Source: Mycoplasma struthionis
GTDB lineage: Bacteria; Bacillota_I; Bacilli_A; Mycoplasmatales; Metamycoplasmataceae
Direction: 5' to 3'
Length of the DNA: 64,000 nt
Assembly (NCBI RefSeq): GCF_003855455.1
Contig: NZ_CP034044.1
Location: 673,592 to 737,591 of the forward strand
Numbering within the stretch: the first letter of the stretch is position 1; every line of letters begins with the position of its first letter. The notes under the pieces were generated by a model. It was not told where the DNA came from. It searched no databases and saw only the letters and a program-made list of their open reading frames with translations. Made by a program: the position numbers and the translations under genes. Below, piece by piece: positions 1-10,149 of the stretch.

Positions 1-71
1 TGATCTTCAACACTAACATCTAGATTTGGATCTTCGTCTCATGGTAATTTAGCATTAGTTTTTTTATCCAT
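1..71 (-). CDS. 5' end of an unknown gene (runs off the window)
   Basis: Only the first 23 or so codons are visible, starting MDKKTNAKLPWDEDPNLD, with a UGA read as Trp. The ATG overlaps the stop of the preceding acidic reading frame by one base (TAATG), an arrangement that usually means translational coupling. The rest of the gene lies outside the window, so no function can be assigned. The start is supported by the stop-start overlap rather than by a ribosome-binding site. Confidence 0.5.
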
Positions 72-757
72 TAATCATCCTCACCAACCATAACGAAATC
101 TTTTGTAGTTTCATCATCTAATTCATTTATAACATCGTTTTTTATATCATCATGATTAAATAAATTTTTTGATGAATTACTTCTTTCGAATTCTTTAGTG
201 TCTTTTATATAATAGTCAACATCTTCAGTTGTAGTTTTTGTAATTTTATTATCTAAAAATTTATCAAAGAAATTATTGCCTTCTCTTGTGTTTTCTGTTT
301 CTTCTTCTAAAGAATCTGTTTCTTGTGTTTTTGTTATTTCTTCAGAATTTTCAGAATCTTCTATAACTTGTGTGTGGACTTCTTCAGTTGTATTATCATT
401 TGAAGAATTAATTGAAACATTTTTAATTTCAGGTTTGTCGTCATCTTCTTCATCAACTAAATCATTACCTTCAAATGATTCTTTATTAATATGGGTATGA
501 TCTATGTCAGTTGAATTACTTTTAGCTTCTAAATCAAAAATTTGAGTAATTTGTTTATGATCATATTCAGATTCTTCTTCATGATCTAAATGTTCATGTC
601 TTATATCAGATGATAAAAAGTTTTCATTTTTTTCTGCATGTTCTATTGTATTAAATTCTGCACTTGGATCTGAGTAATCTTCAATTTCATCATCATCTTG
701 AATTTTATTGTTTTTTAAAGACTTTTCTAAATTTTCTTTTAAAACAATTTCTTGCAT
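71..757 (-). CDS. acidic low-complexity protein, probably the C-terminal tail of the upstream helicase
   Basis: This frame encodes about 228 residues dominated by Asp, Glu, Asn, Ser and Thr, with no recognisable fold, signal peptide or membrane segment. It stays open upstream of the first ATG as far as 862, and the codons there also look coding, for example KKDVEVIKEDNNFELT. There is no good ribosome-binding site before the ATG at 757. The simplest reading is that it is the disordered acidic tail of the helicase that ends, one base out of frame, at 787. Adding one A to the A4 run (T4 on the + strand, 815-818) would join the two frames. An independent small acidic gene remains possible. Confidence 0.5.
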   Translation of the reverse strand: MQEIVLKENLEKSLKNNKIQDDDEIEDYSDPSAEFNTIEHAEKNENFLSSDIRHEHLDHEEESEYDHKQITQIFDLEAKSNSTDIDHTHINKESFEGNDLVDEEDDDKPEIKNVSINSSNDNTTEEVHTQVIEDSENSEEITKTQETDSLEEETENTREGNNFFDKFLDNKITKTTTEDVDYYIKDTKEFERSNSSKNLFNHDDIKNDVINELDDETTKDFVMVGEDD

Positions 758-786
758 AGTTAATTCAAAATTATTATCTTCTTTAA

Positions 787-1196
787 TTACTTCAACATCT
801 TTTTTGTTACTTTGTTTTCTTTTGCATCTTGTAAAATCTTGTTTTTTAATTCTTCAAGAATTTTAGCTTTATAAACTGGTCAACTTATTTCAGTAACTCA
901 TTTAATTGGATATGATTTATTTTCTAAAAATTTAAAATTATCACGGTATTTGCAGAATTGCTCTGGATCTTTTAAATATTGGAAACTATCAACTAAAAAT
1001 CCTTGAATTATTTTTTTGCTTTCACGATTTAAAATAACTATATCAATTGTTTTAGTACCAATTGAATAATCACTTTCAACTGCATAATCAGGATAAGCTT
1101 TTAAATAATCATTTAATAAATTAATAACTTGTATTTTAAAATCAGTATGTAGTTTATTAATGTATTCTTGAGTTAAAAGATAATCATTTTCTTCAT
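787..1196 (-). pseudogene. out-of-frame C-terminal nuclease-like domain of the helicase
   Basis: After the premature stop at 1197-1199 the helicase continues in the next frame: NEENDYLLTQEY and onward through SIGTKTIDIVIL, IIQGFLVD, YRDNF and KWVTEISW to a stop at 787. The spacing of these segments fits the restriction-endonuclease-like domain (MTES_1575 type) found at the end of DUF4011 helicases: an Asp after a short Gly-containing strand, then an acidic strand, then an R-D helix. I see no start codon or ribosome-binding site of its own. The frame change sits at an A6 run (T6 on the + strand, 1205-1210), where a seventh A restores the frame. It is either a real frameshift or a consensus error. 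Confidence 0.6.
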
Positions 1197-3950
1197 TTAA
1201 ATAATTTTTTGTTCTTCTTTATTTAAATCTAAGAATCTTAATCATTTTTTGAAAATAATCATGTCTTTTGTTGAACGTTCATTAATTTCAACATCATCTG
1301 CAAAAATTGATTTAACAACAATTATTTTTTCTCTAGCACGAGAAATAGCAACGTTTAAAGCGTTTTTTCCACCTTTACGAGCAACATATGTGTTGTATAA
1401 AGTTGTGTTTTTGTCATATGAAACAGACATAATAACAATGTCAGCTTCATCCCCTTGAATGTTTTCTATATTTTTAACTGAAATAATATTTTCATTTAAT
1501 GCTTGTTCTAATTCAGGTTCTGATCCATAAATTAAGTTTAATAAATGTTCTTGTTGTTTAATATTGAATACTAATAAAATTATCTTTTTGTATTTTTTTA
1601 AGCTTTCTTTTGCTAAGCGAATAATTTCATTTGCTTCAACTTCATTTTTTGAATTATCTCAAACACCATTTACTTGAAGAACTTCAATTGCTGGATCTTT
1701 TTTAATTGTGCATTCATAATCATCGATAACATCAAGTTTAGATTCATAAAAATGTTTAGAACTAAAAGTCATTAAAGCGGCTTGTTTTGATCTATAGTTT
1801 TTATCTAATAAAATTGAATAAACACCAACTGCTTTTGCATAATCTAGTAATGATTCAATATTTCCAAAATCATTTTCATCTTCATCAAAATCATAAGAAG
1901 TAGCAAATCATTTTGTTGGTTGCATTTGTTGATCATCTCCAGCCATAACTTTTCTTTTAGCTAGATATAAAATAGGAATTCCTTTTTCAAGAAAAATTTG
2001 GCTAGATTCATCTAAAATAGCAAAATCAAATTCTTGTTTTTCTCACATTGATAAATCAAATTCTGGAGTTGTAACAATAACTGGGAATAAGATTTTAATC
2101 ATGTCTTTGTGTTTATGGAAAAACTTAAATGGTTTTAAATGACCAGTTCTAATTGACATAGCAAAAGCATTATATTGCTCTCTTTGTTTTTCATCAAATG
2201 CTTCAATTTTTTGACAAACTAACTCTAAAATCATGTTAGTCAAAATCTTGCCATTATTAATATTTTGAGATTTAGCATCTAAAATTTCTTTAAAATCTTT
2301 ATCAATTTGAATAATTTCTTGAAGTTCAACTGAATTAATGAATTTAATTGCATTATTTAAATCATATTTCAATAAATTTTGGTTTTGGAAAATGATTTGA
2401 GCTGATTCTTTAATATTTTTTGGATAGATTGTAAAGAAACCAGGTTTTTTATTTTTATTTAATTCATAAAGAGCCTTTTTAATATCTTGTTCAGTTTTAA
2501 AATTTGATGAAATAGCATAATTTATGCTTGGATCTAATTGTTTAACATTTTCAAAAGATGCCTCATCAATTTCACCATTGTAAACTGAAGCATAAAAATT
2601 TAAAACGTTTTCTAAGTTTTTATTGTTTTTTAATTCACTAATTTTTTCTAAATATCTTTTATCTTCTTCAGCAAAGACACTTAAAGCATTTTGTTTACCA
2701 CTAGCTCTATAATGTTCAACTAATTTTATAAACTTTTCTAAGGGTTCATAAAAACTGTCAAGTCTCATGTCTCTATCATTTAAAACAAATAAACAGAAAA
2801 TTCTAATTTCTTTTAATCTACTTGTTAAAACCTCTAAGGCAGCTTTTTTTTCTGAAACAACTAAAGCTGTTTTGTTTCTTGCAATAATATTTAAAATTAA
2901 ATTACTTATTGTTTGAGATTTTCCGGTTCCTGGAGGACCTCAAATTATTGTATCTTGATATAGCGCTGATACAGTTGCCATATCTTGTGAAAAGTTAGTT
3001 TCTTGAATTTTAAATAATTTAAAGTTTTTATCAAAAATTACATTCTTAATTTTTTCACTATAAACTTTTTTAATAATTTCAGGATTTAATATTTCTTTAA
3101 ATTCATCTTGTTTAATAATTTTAAGCATTTGGTTTCATAAATAACCAGATGAAACGTTATAAAAACCTAAAACCATACCAGGATGGAATTTAATAGCTTC
3201 GTTTGTTATATTGCTTTCATTTAAATCTAAAATTTTTGATTTTAAACTATTTGGGATTTCATAAATTGAAGTTCATTCTTTATGAATTAAATTAAATAAT
3301 GCTTCAAAAGTTAAATTAGCAAAGTCAACATTATTTAAATTAAGCATGAAACCTTCTTGTTCTAAAAAGGTTATTAGTTTACTATTTATTTTAATATCAG
3401 AAGTAGATATCAAATACACAATTGAATTTTTAATTTCTAGAGTAACTTCTTTAAAAAATAAAGGAGCATAAATTGCTTTTTTTTCTGTTTTTATAGAGAT
3501 GAAAAATAAACCTATATGTAAAGGTCAAATATTAGTTTCAATATTTACATCTTGGGCTTGTTTTAATAATTTTTTTCATCCAATAAATGATTTTTGAAAT
3601 TCAGTTTCTAATTGGCTTATTATTTTAGCTTTACCTTTTTCAAAATCTGAAGATAAAGTTTTAAAGATTTTATCATCTACTCTTTGACTGTATTCTTTAA
3701 AAATACTTACAATTTCAGTTTTATTTTTAGCTTCTGCAACTTTTTCTCTTAAGCTAATATTATCTGATTCTATTAAAGGTAAATTGAAGTCATTTTTATA
3801 ATAAATTTGTTCAAAAGTTTTCTCACCAAATTTTTGTAAGACATCAAAATATTTTTCATTGTTAATATTACTAAATAATGAAGAATCTCTTTGTTCTATA
3901 TCTAGTAAATTAGCCATTATTTTTTGATACTTAACATCATATTTTTCCAT
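1197..3950 (-). CDS. DUF4011/Nam7-like superfamily I helicase (frameshifted at its 3' end)
   Basis: A 917-codon frame that opens after a clear ribosome-binding site (aaaggagttatagtat) and runs through several UGA-Trp codons. The helicase motifs are complete: Walker A GPPGTGKSQTI at residues 338-348, the motif Ia-like VVSEKKAALEVL, Walker B LDESSQ near 646-651, MAGDDQQMQP (motif III), a DKNYRS motif, GDEAD (motif V) and NVAISRAREK (motif VI) near residue 870. This places it among Dna2/Nam7-type superfamily I NTPases with the DUF4011 architecture. The substrate is unknown; relatives are thought to act on DNA or RNA, often in defence or repair. The frame stops prematurely at 1197-1199, but the protein logically continues in the next two frames down to position 71, giving roughly 1290 residues if repaired. 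It lies immediately downstream of the EIIB-like gene, with a three-base gap. Confidence 0.85.
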
Positions 3951-3953
3951 ATA

Positions 3954-4316
3954 CTATAACTCCTTTTTCATTAACTCTTCTAAATATTTAGCGCAATTTC
4001 CAATTACTAAAGAAATTGAGTTTTTTTGTAAAGCTATTCCTGAAATTCCGCCTAATTTTTTAATTTCATCAACTAAAATTAAATTTCTATTTTTAAAAAA
4101 TATTTTTATTATTTTTTGAGTTGCCGAAACTGATTCAATATTTTCTTTTTGTCCTAATTTTGAAAATAAATCATTTAAGCTAAAAGGTAAATTATTGTTA
4201 ACTGAAAGTTCACTTGAAACTTCTCTTTTTTGATATTTATTTTTTCAATAAATTAATATAAAACCTAAAGTTATAATGCATAAAAAAACATACAAAGCTT
4301 TTTGTTTTGCTGTCAT
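3954..4316 (-). CDS. EIIB-like membrane-anchored protein
   Basis: A 120-residue protein with one N-terminal membrane segment (about residues 6-23, YVFLCIITLGFILIYW) followed by a soluble domain. The segment NDLFSKLGQKENI, a beta-alpha stretch, and then IKKLGGISGIALQKN and SLVIGN follows the layout of the glucose-family PTS EIIB domain. The phosphorylated Cys and the TRLR signature that normally follow the first strand are not present (SVSATQKIIKI is in their place), so it probably cannot pass on phosphate. Single-span EIIB-like proteins of this size are known in mycoplasmas. It ends three bases before the helicase start, so the two are likely co-transcribed. The function is unknown. Confidence 0.6.
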
Positions 4317-4541
4317 ACTCTAACCCCTTTTTTAAATTAAAAATTCAATATTCCTTGTGTATATATGTATTAATAATTATAAAGATAAATAAAAAATAAT
4401 GTTTTTGAAAAAAGAAAATTTTAAGAAAAGTTAAAGAAAAAAATAGCACATTAATTAATTCAATAATATTAATTAAAAATTAATAGTATTATTATTTAAA
4501 AATGTATTAAAATTAAATAAGTATTTATGAAAGGACATAAA

Positions 4542-5552
4542 ATGACTGATAAAAAACAGATTATGATTAGTGGAATAACTGCAACAGGAAAATTAACACT
4601 AGCTAATTATATTGGAGCAATTAAAAACATGGTTAAACTTCAAGAGAAGTATGAAAATTATGTTTTTATAGCTGATTTGCATGCTTGAACTTTACCAATA
4701 GAACCTAAAGAACTTGAAAAAAATAGAAGAGATATTTTTGCTTTATTTATGGCTTGTGGAATTGATATAAATAAAACAACTTTATTTTTTCAATCAGATG
4801 TTATAGAACACGGATTAATGAATTGATTAATTTTAACTAATACAACTATTGGCGAACTATCTAGAATGACTCAATTTAAAGATAAGTCAAGCAAAATAAA
4901 AACAGCAAATGGAATGAATACAATTCCTACTGGTCTTTTAATGTATCCAACACTTATGGTAGCTGATATTTTATTATATAATGCAGATATTATTCCTGTT
5001 GGAATTGATCAAAAGCAACATGTTGAAATAACTAGAAATTTAGCTATAAGATTAAATAATAAATTTAAAACAAAATTTATAATTCCTGAACCATATATTC
5101 CTGAAGTTGGCGCTAAAATAATGTCATTAGTTGAACCAACTAAAAAAATGTCCAAATCAGATACTAATCCTAAAGCTTCTATTTATTTATTAGATGATCC
5201 AGAAGAAGCTTATAAAAAAATAATGAAGGCAGTAACAGATTCAGAAGGTAAAATTTATTTATCTGATGATAAACCTGGTATAAAAAATCTTTTAACCATT
5301 TATTCAGTTTTAAAAGAAAAAACACTTTTAGAAACAGAAGAATATTTTAAAACTAAAAATTATGGAGAACTAAAATCTGAAGTTGGTTTAGCTGTTAAAG
5401 AGTTACTAACTAAGATTCAAGAAAATTATAAAAACGCATTAAAAGACGTTGAAAAAAACAGTTTAATAGGTGCTAAAAAAGCATCACAAACAGCAAATAA
5501 AAATTTAAAAATGTTAATGAAAGGTATGGGTTTAGACAATGAACGCAAATAA
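4542..5552 (+). CDS. trpS: tryptophan--tRNA ligase
   Basis: A 336-residue class I synthetase that charges tRNA-Trp in the cytoplasm. The HIGH-equivalent segment TGKLTLANYIGA is at residues 15-26 and the KMSKS loop is intact (TKKMSKSDTNPKAS). The length is normal for bacterial TrpRS. The gene itself contains UGA codons at conserved Trp positions (for example LHAWTLP), a direct sign that UGA means Trp in this organism. The start follows AAAGGA seven bases upstream of the ATG. Its 3' end overlaps the thrS start by 14 bases, so the two synthetases form an operon with coupled translation. Confidence 0.97.
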
Positions 5553-7278
5553 ATTTTTAAACCACTCATGTAGTCACTTATTAGCAGCAGCTATTTTAAA
5601 ATTATACCCTGAAACAAAATTAGCAATTGGTCCTGCAATTGATGAAGGATTCTATTATGATTTTGAATTTAAAGAACCAATTTTAGAATCTGATTTACCT
5701 AAAATAGAAAAATTAATGAAAAAATTGGCTGAACAAAATTATGAAATGAGAAAAGTTGAAATTTCTCAATATTCTTTTGATAATCAACCTTATAAAAAAG
5801 AGTTATATGATGAATTTGTAAGTCAAGGAAAAGAAATTACTTTTTATCAATACTATCACCCTAAAACTGAAGAAGTTTTATTTACTGATCTTTGTGCAGG
5901 TAATCACATTCAAAATACAAAAGAAATTAAACATTTTAAACTTTTATCAGTAGCCGGCGCTTACTGAAGAGGTGATTCAAAAAATAAAATGTTAACAAGA
6001 ATTTATGGAACTTGTTGAGAAAGCAAAGATGAATTAGCTAAATATCTTGAAATTCTTGAAGAAAGAAAAGAAAGAGATCATAGAAAAATCGGTAAAGAAT
6101 TAAATATTTTTATGTTTAATCAACTTTCAGGTCAAGGTTTTCCTATTTGACTTGAAGATGGTATGAAAATTCATAATGCCATTCGTGATTACGTTTTAAA
6201 ACTAGATAAAAAATATGGTTTTACAGAAGTTATGACACCTCATTTTGGTGAAAAGAAACTTTATGAAATAAGTGGACACTGAGATCATTATCAAGATACT
6301 ATGTTTAAACCAATTGAAATGGATAATGAACTTTTAGTAGCTCGTCCTATGACATGTCCTCATCACATTATTTTATTTAACTCAACAAGAAGATCATATA
6401 AAGACTTACCTATAAGATATTCAGAACAATCAAGATTATATCGTTATGAAAAATCAGGAGCTTTAAGTGGACTTGAAAGAGTTAGAGGTATGGATTTAAC
6501 AGAAGGTCATATTTTTGTAAGACCTGATCAAATTAAATCAGAGTTTAAACACTTATATCAAATGATTAAACAAGCACTACATGATTTTGATATCGAAATT
6601 GATCACGTTTCATTATCTTTAAGAGATAAAGAAGATACTGAAAAATTCTTTGATAATGATGAAATGTGAAATAGAGCAGAAAATGATTTACGTGAAGTTT
6701 TAAAAGAATTAAATATCGAATATAAAGAGTTTATTGGTGAAGCAGCATTTTATGGACCTAAAGTTGATTTTCAAGTTAGAACAGTATTAAACAGAGTTAT
6801 AACTATGTCAACATTACAATTAGACTTTTTATTGCCTTCACGTTTTGAAATGAAATTTGTTGATGATAATGAACAATTTGTAACTCCAGTTTTAATTCAT
6901 AGAGGTTTAATTGGAACTTATGAAAGATTTATAGCAACATTACTTGAACAAACCAAAGGTGTTTTACCATTTTGATTAAGCCCAAAACAAGTTGTTATAA
7001 TTCCAGTCGCAAATGATTTTAATGATGATGCTAAAAAACTATATGACGAATTTTTAGATGCTGATTTTAATGTTTCTATTAATTTAAAAAATGATAGATT
7101 AAATAAAAAGATTAGAGAAGCTCAACTTCAAAAATCTAAATACATTATTGTTTTAGGTAGATCTGAAATAGAAAATAATACTTTAGCAGTAAGAGAATAT
7201 GGTTCAGATGAAACAACAGTTTATGCTAAAGATGAATTTATTAATAAATTATTTGAATTAAAAAGAAATTTAAAATAG
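5539..7278 (+). CDS. thrS: threonine--tRNA ligase without TGS domain
   Basis: A 579-residue class II synthetase for tRNA-Thr. It begins directly with the N2 editing domain: zinc-site type residues H9 and H13 (HSCSH) and C119 and H123 (CAGNH). The N-terminal TGS (N1) domain of the roughly 640-residue bacterial enzymes is absent. The catalytic core shows motif 2 ([12 protein letters not shown], then LERVRG), the zinc ligand in MTCPHH, and motif 3 ([11 protein letters not shown]). The C-terminal anticodon-binding domain follows ([11 protein letters not shown] onward). The start codon lies inside trpS with no separate leader. A strong hairpin terminator follows at 7296-7319. Confidence 0.96.
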
Positions 7279-7295
7279 AAAAAAAATTAGAAATT

Positions 7296-7322
7296 AAAAA
7301 CTAGCCGAAGCTAGTTTTTTTA
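7296..7322. terminator. bidirectional rho-independent terminator
   Basis: A ten-base stem (aaaaactagc / gctagttttt) closes a cgaa tetraloop and is flanked by A and T runs on both sides. It can end transcription from thrS on the + strand and from the membrane-protein gene 7331-8110 on the - strand. Confidence 0.85.
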
Positions 7323-7330
7323 TTTTGTTA

Positions 7331-8110
7331 TTAGAAAACGCCTGTTGCCCGTAAAGCGATTAAAACAATGTTTACAACGATTAATACTGATAAAACAATT
7401 AATAAAATAACAAATCATTTTTCATCACGTCTGTTGTGGTAGTGAATTGGTTGTTCAGTTGATTGTACATAAAGAGGGAATTCTTCTTTTTTCTCTTCTT
7501 CAACTGGAGCTTCTTCTACAACTTGGCATGAAGTACATTGTTTAAAACCGTATAATGTTTTTGAGTGGACTTCTGATGATTCTTTTTTGTGTTCTAAGTG
7601 ATATAAAACAGTTAGTTCACCATTTTCTGGTCTTAGTTCATCAACAACAACTGTGTATTTTGAATCACTTTCAACATCAGATGCTTCAACTTCGCTAGCT
7701 TTTTTATTTTCGTGATCAGCAACGTATAGTTCAACTTTTTCAGCTTCTTCTTCTAAGTTTACTTTAGGTTTTGGTGCAGGTTTGTCAACAAGATTTTCTG
7801 ATTCAATATATGAAATAGCATCTTTGTTTGCAACTTGTTTTTCTCTAACTTTCTCGATAATTAAACGAGCTTTTGTAATGTCAACTGAACCACGGTAAGC
7901 ACCGTCTCTGTGGAATCAAACTCTTGTATCATTTGGAGTTTTTTCACTTACTGTAATAAAGTTTTGAACTGCATCAACGAATTCTTTAAAGTTACCTGAA
8001 ACTTTTTGGTTAGCTTTTTTAAAGTTAAATGATTCTACATTTTTATCAGCGTCTAGAACTTCTGAAATGTAGTATTTTTCTAATGTTGATTTTTTAGTTT
8101 TTTCCATCAT
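7331..8110 (-). CDS. membrane protein of unknown function with C-terminal anchor
   Basis: A 259-residue protein that I do not recognise. Residues 1-95 are Lys/Asn-rich and could be globular (KKSTLEKYYISEVLDADK). The middle is acidic and Pro-containing (KPAPKPKVNLEEEAEKVE), and a CTSC pair occurs near residue 200. The last 30 residues form a single hydrophobic helix (WFVILLIVLSVLIVVNIVLI) followed by a few polar residues, so it is probably a tail-anchored protein facing the cytoplasm. Start: two adjacent ATGs follow gaaagg; the first is used here. It converges on thrS across the shared terminator. Confidence 0.7.
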
Positions 8111-8247
8111 TATACCTTTCTTTTTTCTAAATTATTAATAATTTATGCTAAATTTTAACAAAAAAATATCGAGTTTTCAATAAATAGAATGTTTTTTTCA
8201 ATGTGAATTCAATTTTTTTCAATATTTAATGAATGTTTAGGCAACTA

Positions 8248-8925
8248 TTATTGTGCTCTTCTTAATTTTAAATCTTTTAAGATAAATTTTATTTCTTCTT
8301 GATTTAGAACTTCAAAAAGTTGTTTATTTTGTTCATAAATAGTGTCGCTTAAAGAATTAAGAGAACTATATAAAATATAATTTTGATTGTTTAACATTTC
8401 AATTTTTACATTATCTTTATAAATAACAATTCCATAAATTGGTAAATTAGAAGGTAAGATATCTCTAACTGCTTTTATATTCATATCTAGATTAATAGTA
8501 GGGTTTGGAATTATCATATTTTTATTTTCTTGTTTTAAAAGTCATTCACGATTTGTTCAATCTACTTCTAAAGTTCCACTTTCATAATATATTTTTTCTA
8601 AAACAAAAACAACTGATTTAGATAAGAAAATAAAATTAATATTAAATTTTTGTTTATTTTTTAAAAATACATAATCTTTAATTAATTTTGCATCTGGAAT
8701 TACGTTTGTTAAATGAATTAATTCACTTTCAATTTTTTTATCATATTCAAAAATTTGCTCTTGATTTTTTTTATGTCTTCTCATCATTAATTTAATAAAA
8801 ATACAAAACAGTGAAATAACAACAAAAAATAGAATTACACCAACAACCATTCCAATGATAAACTTCGTTGAAAGTTCTTTGTTTTCTACAACTTGTTTAT
8901 TTGCTACATTTACAATTTCTTTCAT
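8248..8925 (-). CDS. NERD-like domain protein with N-terminal membrane segment
   Basis: A 225-residue frame containing UGA-Trp codons. A hydrophobic helix at about residues 22-46 is followed by basic residues (KLMMRRHKKNQ) and then a domain laid out like the nuclease-related NERD fold: HLTNVIPDAK, FNINFIFLSKSVVFVLEK, TNREWLLKQ, and IPNPTINLDMNIKAVRDIL with its NP motif. The usual acidic residues of the active site are not obvious (N-I-N where D-H is expected), so catalytic activity is doubtful. It follows the metallopeptidase gene by 12 bases with a good ribosome-binding site (taggag), so the two form an operon. Confidence 0.6.
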
Positions 8926-8937
8926 ATGTTTTTTCTC

Positions 8938-9666
8938 CTAATAGTTAAATAAATGATTATCTAGAGCATGTTTTGCTTTTTTATATTCTGGAAAATGTTT
9001 AATTACTAATTTATAAAAATCTTTAGAATGATTTTGATAAATAAAATGACTTAATTCATGAACTACAATACTTTTTATAATTTCGTCATTAAAATGAAGT
9101 AAATATCTAGAAACAGTTATTAAATTTTTAGATACAAAATTGCTTGCTCAAATTCTTGTTAATCTTGCTTTTGATAATTTAATTTCAAAATTGCTTTTTT
9201 CAGGCAATATTTCTTTTGCATAATATTCTGAAAATTCTTTAAATTTCTTAATTAAGATTTCACAAAAATCTTCTTCAATTTTTTTAGTAACTCTTTCAAT
9301 ACTAAATCTTGGATTTGCTAAATAGATTATTAAATTATTTTCTTTTATTTCATAATCACTTTTTGATTTTTCATTAATTAATTGAATTAAATATTTTTGT
9401 CCAAAAAAATAAACATAATCTTGTTTTAAATTAATTCCTAAAGCTTCTATATTATCTTGCCTTTTTTTAATTTTTAACAATTTTGGAAAAACATTTTTTA
9501 AAAAAGAATCAATATTTACTAAATTGTTATATTTTTTAGGAACTTTTAAATAAATTTGACTTTTTTTAACGCCTGCATACATATATTTATTGTTTGTTAA
9601 AATTACATTTATGTTGTAGCTTTTATCATCAAAAATATAGTTTTCAAGCAAATACGTTTTTTCCAT
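8938..9666 (-). CDS. YgjP-type (DUF45) zinc metallopeptidase
   Basis: A 242-residue protein. Near the C-terminus, VVHELSHFIYQNHSKDFY gives the HExxH-like zinc motif (here HELSH) with the third ligand in NHSKDFY, as in YgjP/WLM metallopeptidases. The family's N-terminal beta-rich part (PKKYNN, DNIEALG, YVYFFGQKYLIQL) is also present. The family is predicted to cleave proteins in the cytoplasm; real substrates are unknown. It is the first gene of the pair with the NERD-like gene and is divergent from rpsT, with 136 bases between them holding both promoters. Confidence 0.8.
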
Positions 9667-9759
9667 AACTATTATTTTAACTTATTAAAAATTGTTTTTT
9701 TAAATTTAAATTTTTTATAGATAAAAAAGATTATTTAATTAAAAATTAAAAAAATGTAG

Positions 9760-9765
9760 TATAAT
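9760..9765 (+). promoter_or_regulatory. rpsT promoter -10
   Basis: TATAAT preceded by a TG-containing extension (tgtagtataat), about 37 bases before the rpsT ATG. No clear -35 box is visible. The ribosome-binding site agaaagg follows at about 9788. Confidence 0.6.
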
Positions 9766-9802
9766 AAAAACGCTAATTATTTATAGCAAGAAAGGCAAAA
9801 AA

Positions 9803-10066
9803 ATGGCAAATATTAAATCAAAACAAAAAGCAATCTTATCTAACGAAAAAGCAAACGCTCGTAATTCTGCAATCAAATCTGCTGTTAGAACAGCAATCAA
9901 AAAAGCTAAATTAGCTGCTCAAGCTAATGACCCTAAAGCTAAAGAATTGGCTAATAAAGCACACCACGAAATTGATAAAGCAGTTTCAAAAGGTGTTTTA
10001 CACAAAAACAATGGTGCAAGAAAAGCTAGCCGTTTAGATGCAAGTATTGCTAAATCAAATAATTAA
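9803..10066 (+). CDS. rpsT: 30S ribosomal protein S20
   Basis: An 87-residue, very basic helical protein typical of S20: MANIKSKQKAILSNEKANAR, then internal Ala/Lys-rich helices and the HKNNGARKASRL motif near the end. It binds 16S rRNA early in 30S assembly. It is transcribed alone from the promoter at 9760 and ended by the hairpin at 10080-10101. Confidence 0.97.
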   Translation: MANIKSKQKAILSNEKANARNSAIKSAVRTAIKKAKLAAQANDPKAKELANKAHHEIDKAVSKGVLHKNNGARKASRLDASIAKSNN

Positions 10067-10079
10067 TCTATTATATTCA

Positions 10080-10105
10080 AAAACACCTTGCCTGGTGTTT
10101 TTTTA
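10080..10105 (+). terminator. rpsT terminator
   Basis: Stem aaaacacc / ggtgtttt around a ttgcct loop, followed by a run of T. Confidence 0.85.
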
Positions 10106-10134
10106 TTTATTTAAAAATGAAAATAAAAAAACAT

Positions 10135-10149
10135 GTTATTAAGTTAATT
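10135..10149. repeat. target-site duplication, left copy (IS copy 1)
   Basis: Fifteen bases, gttattaagttaatt, are repeated exactly at 11495-11509 on the other side of the insertion sequence. The right copy contains the rsmI stop codon. Confidence 0.85.

Noticed and set aside
276..500. Open frame on the + strand opposite the acidic protein
   Set aside because: Ser/Val-rich translation is the mirror of Asp/Glu codons on the other strand; no ribosome-binding site.
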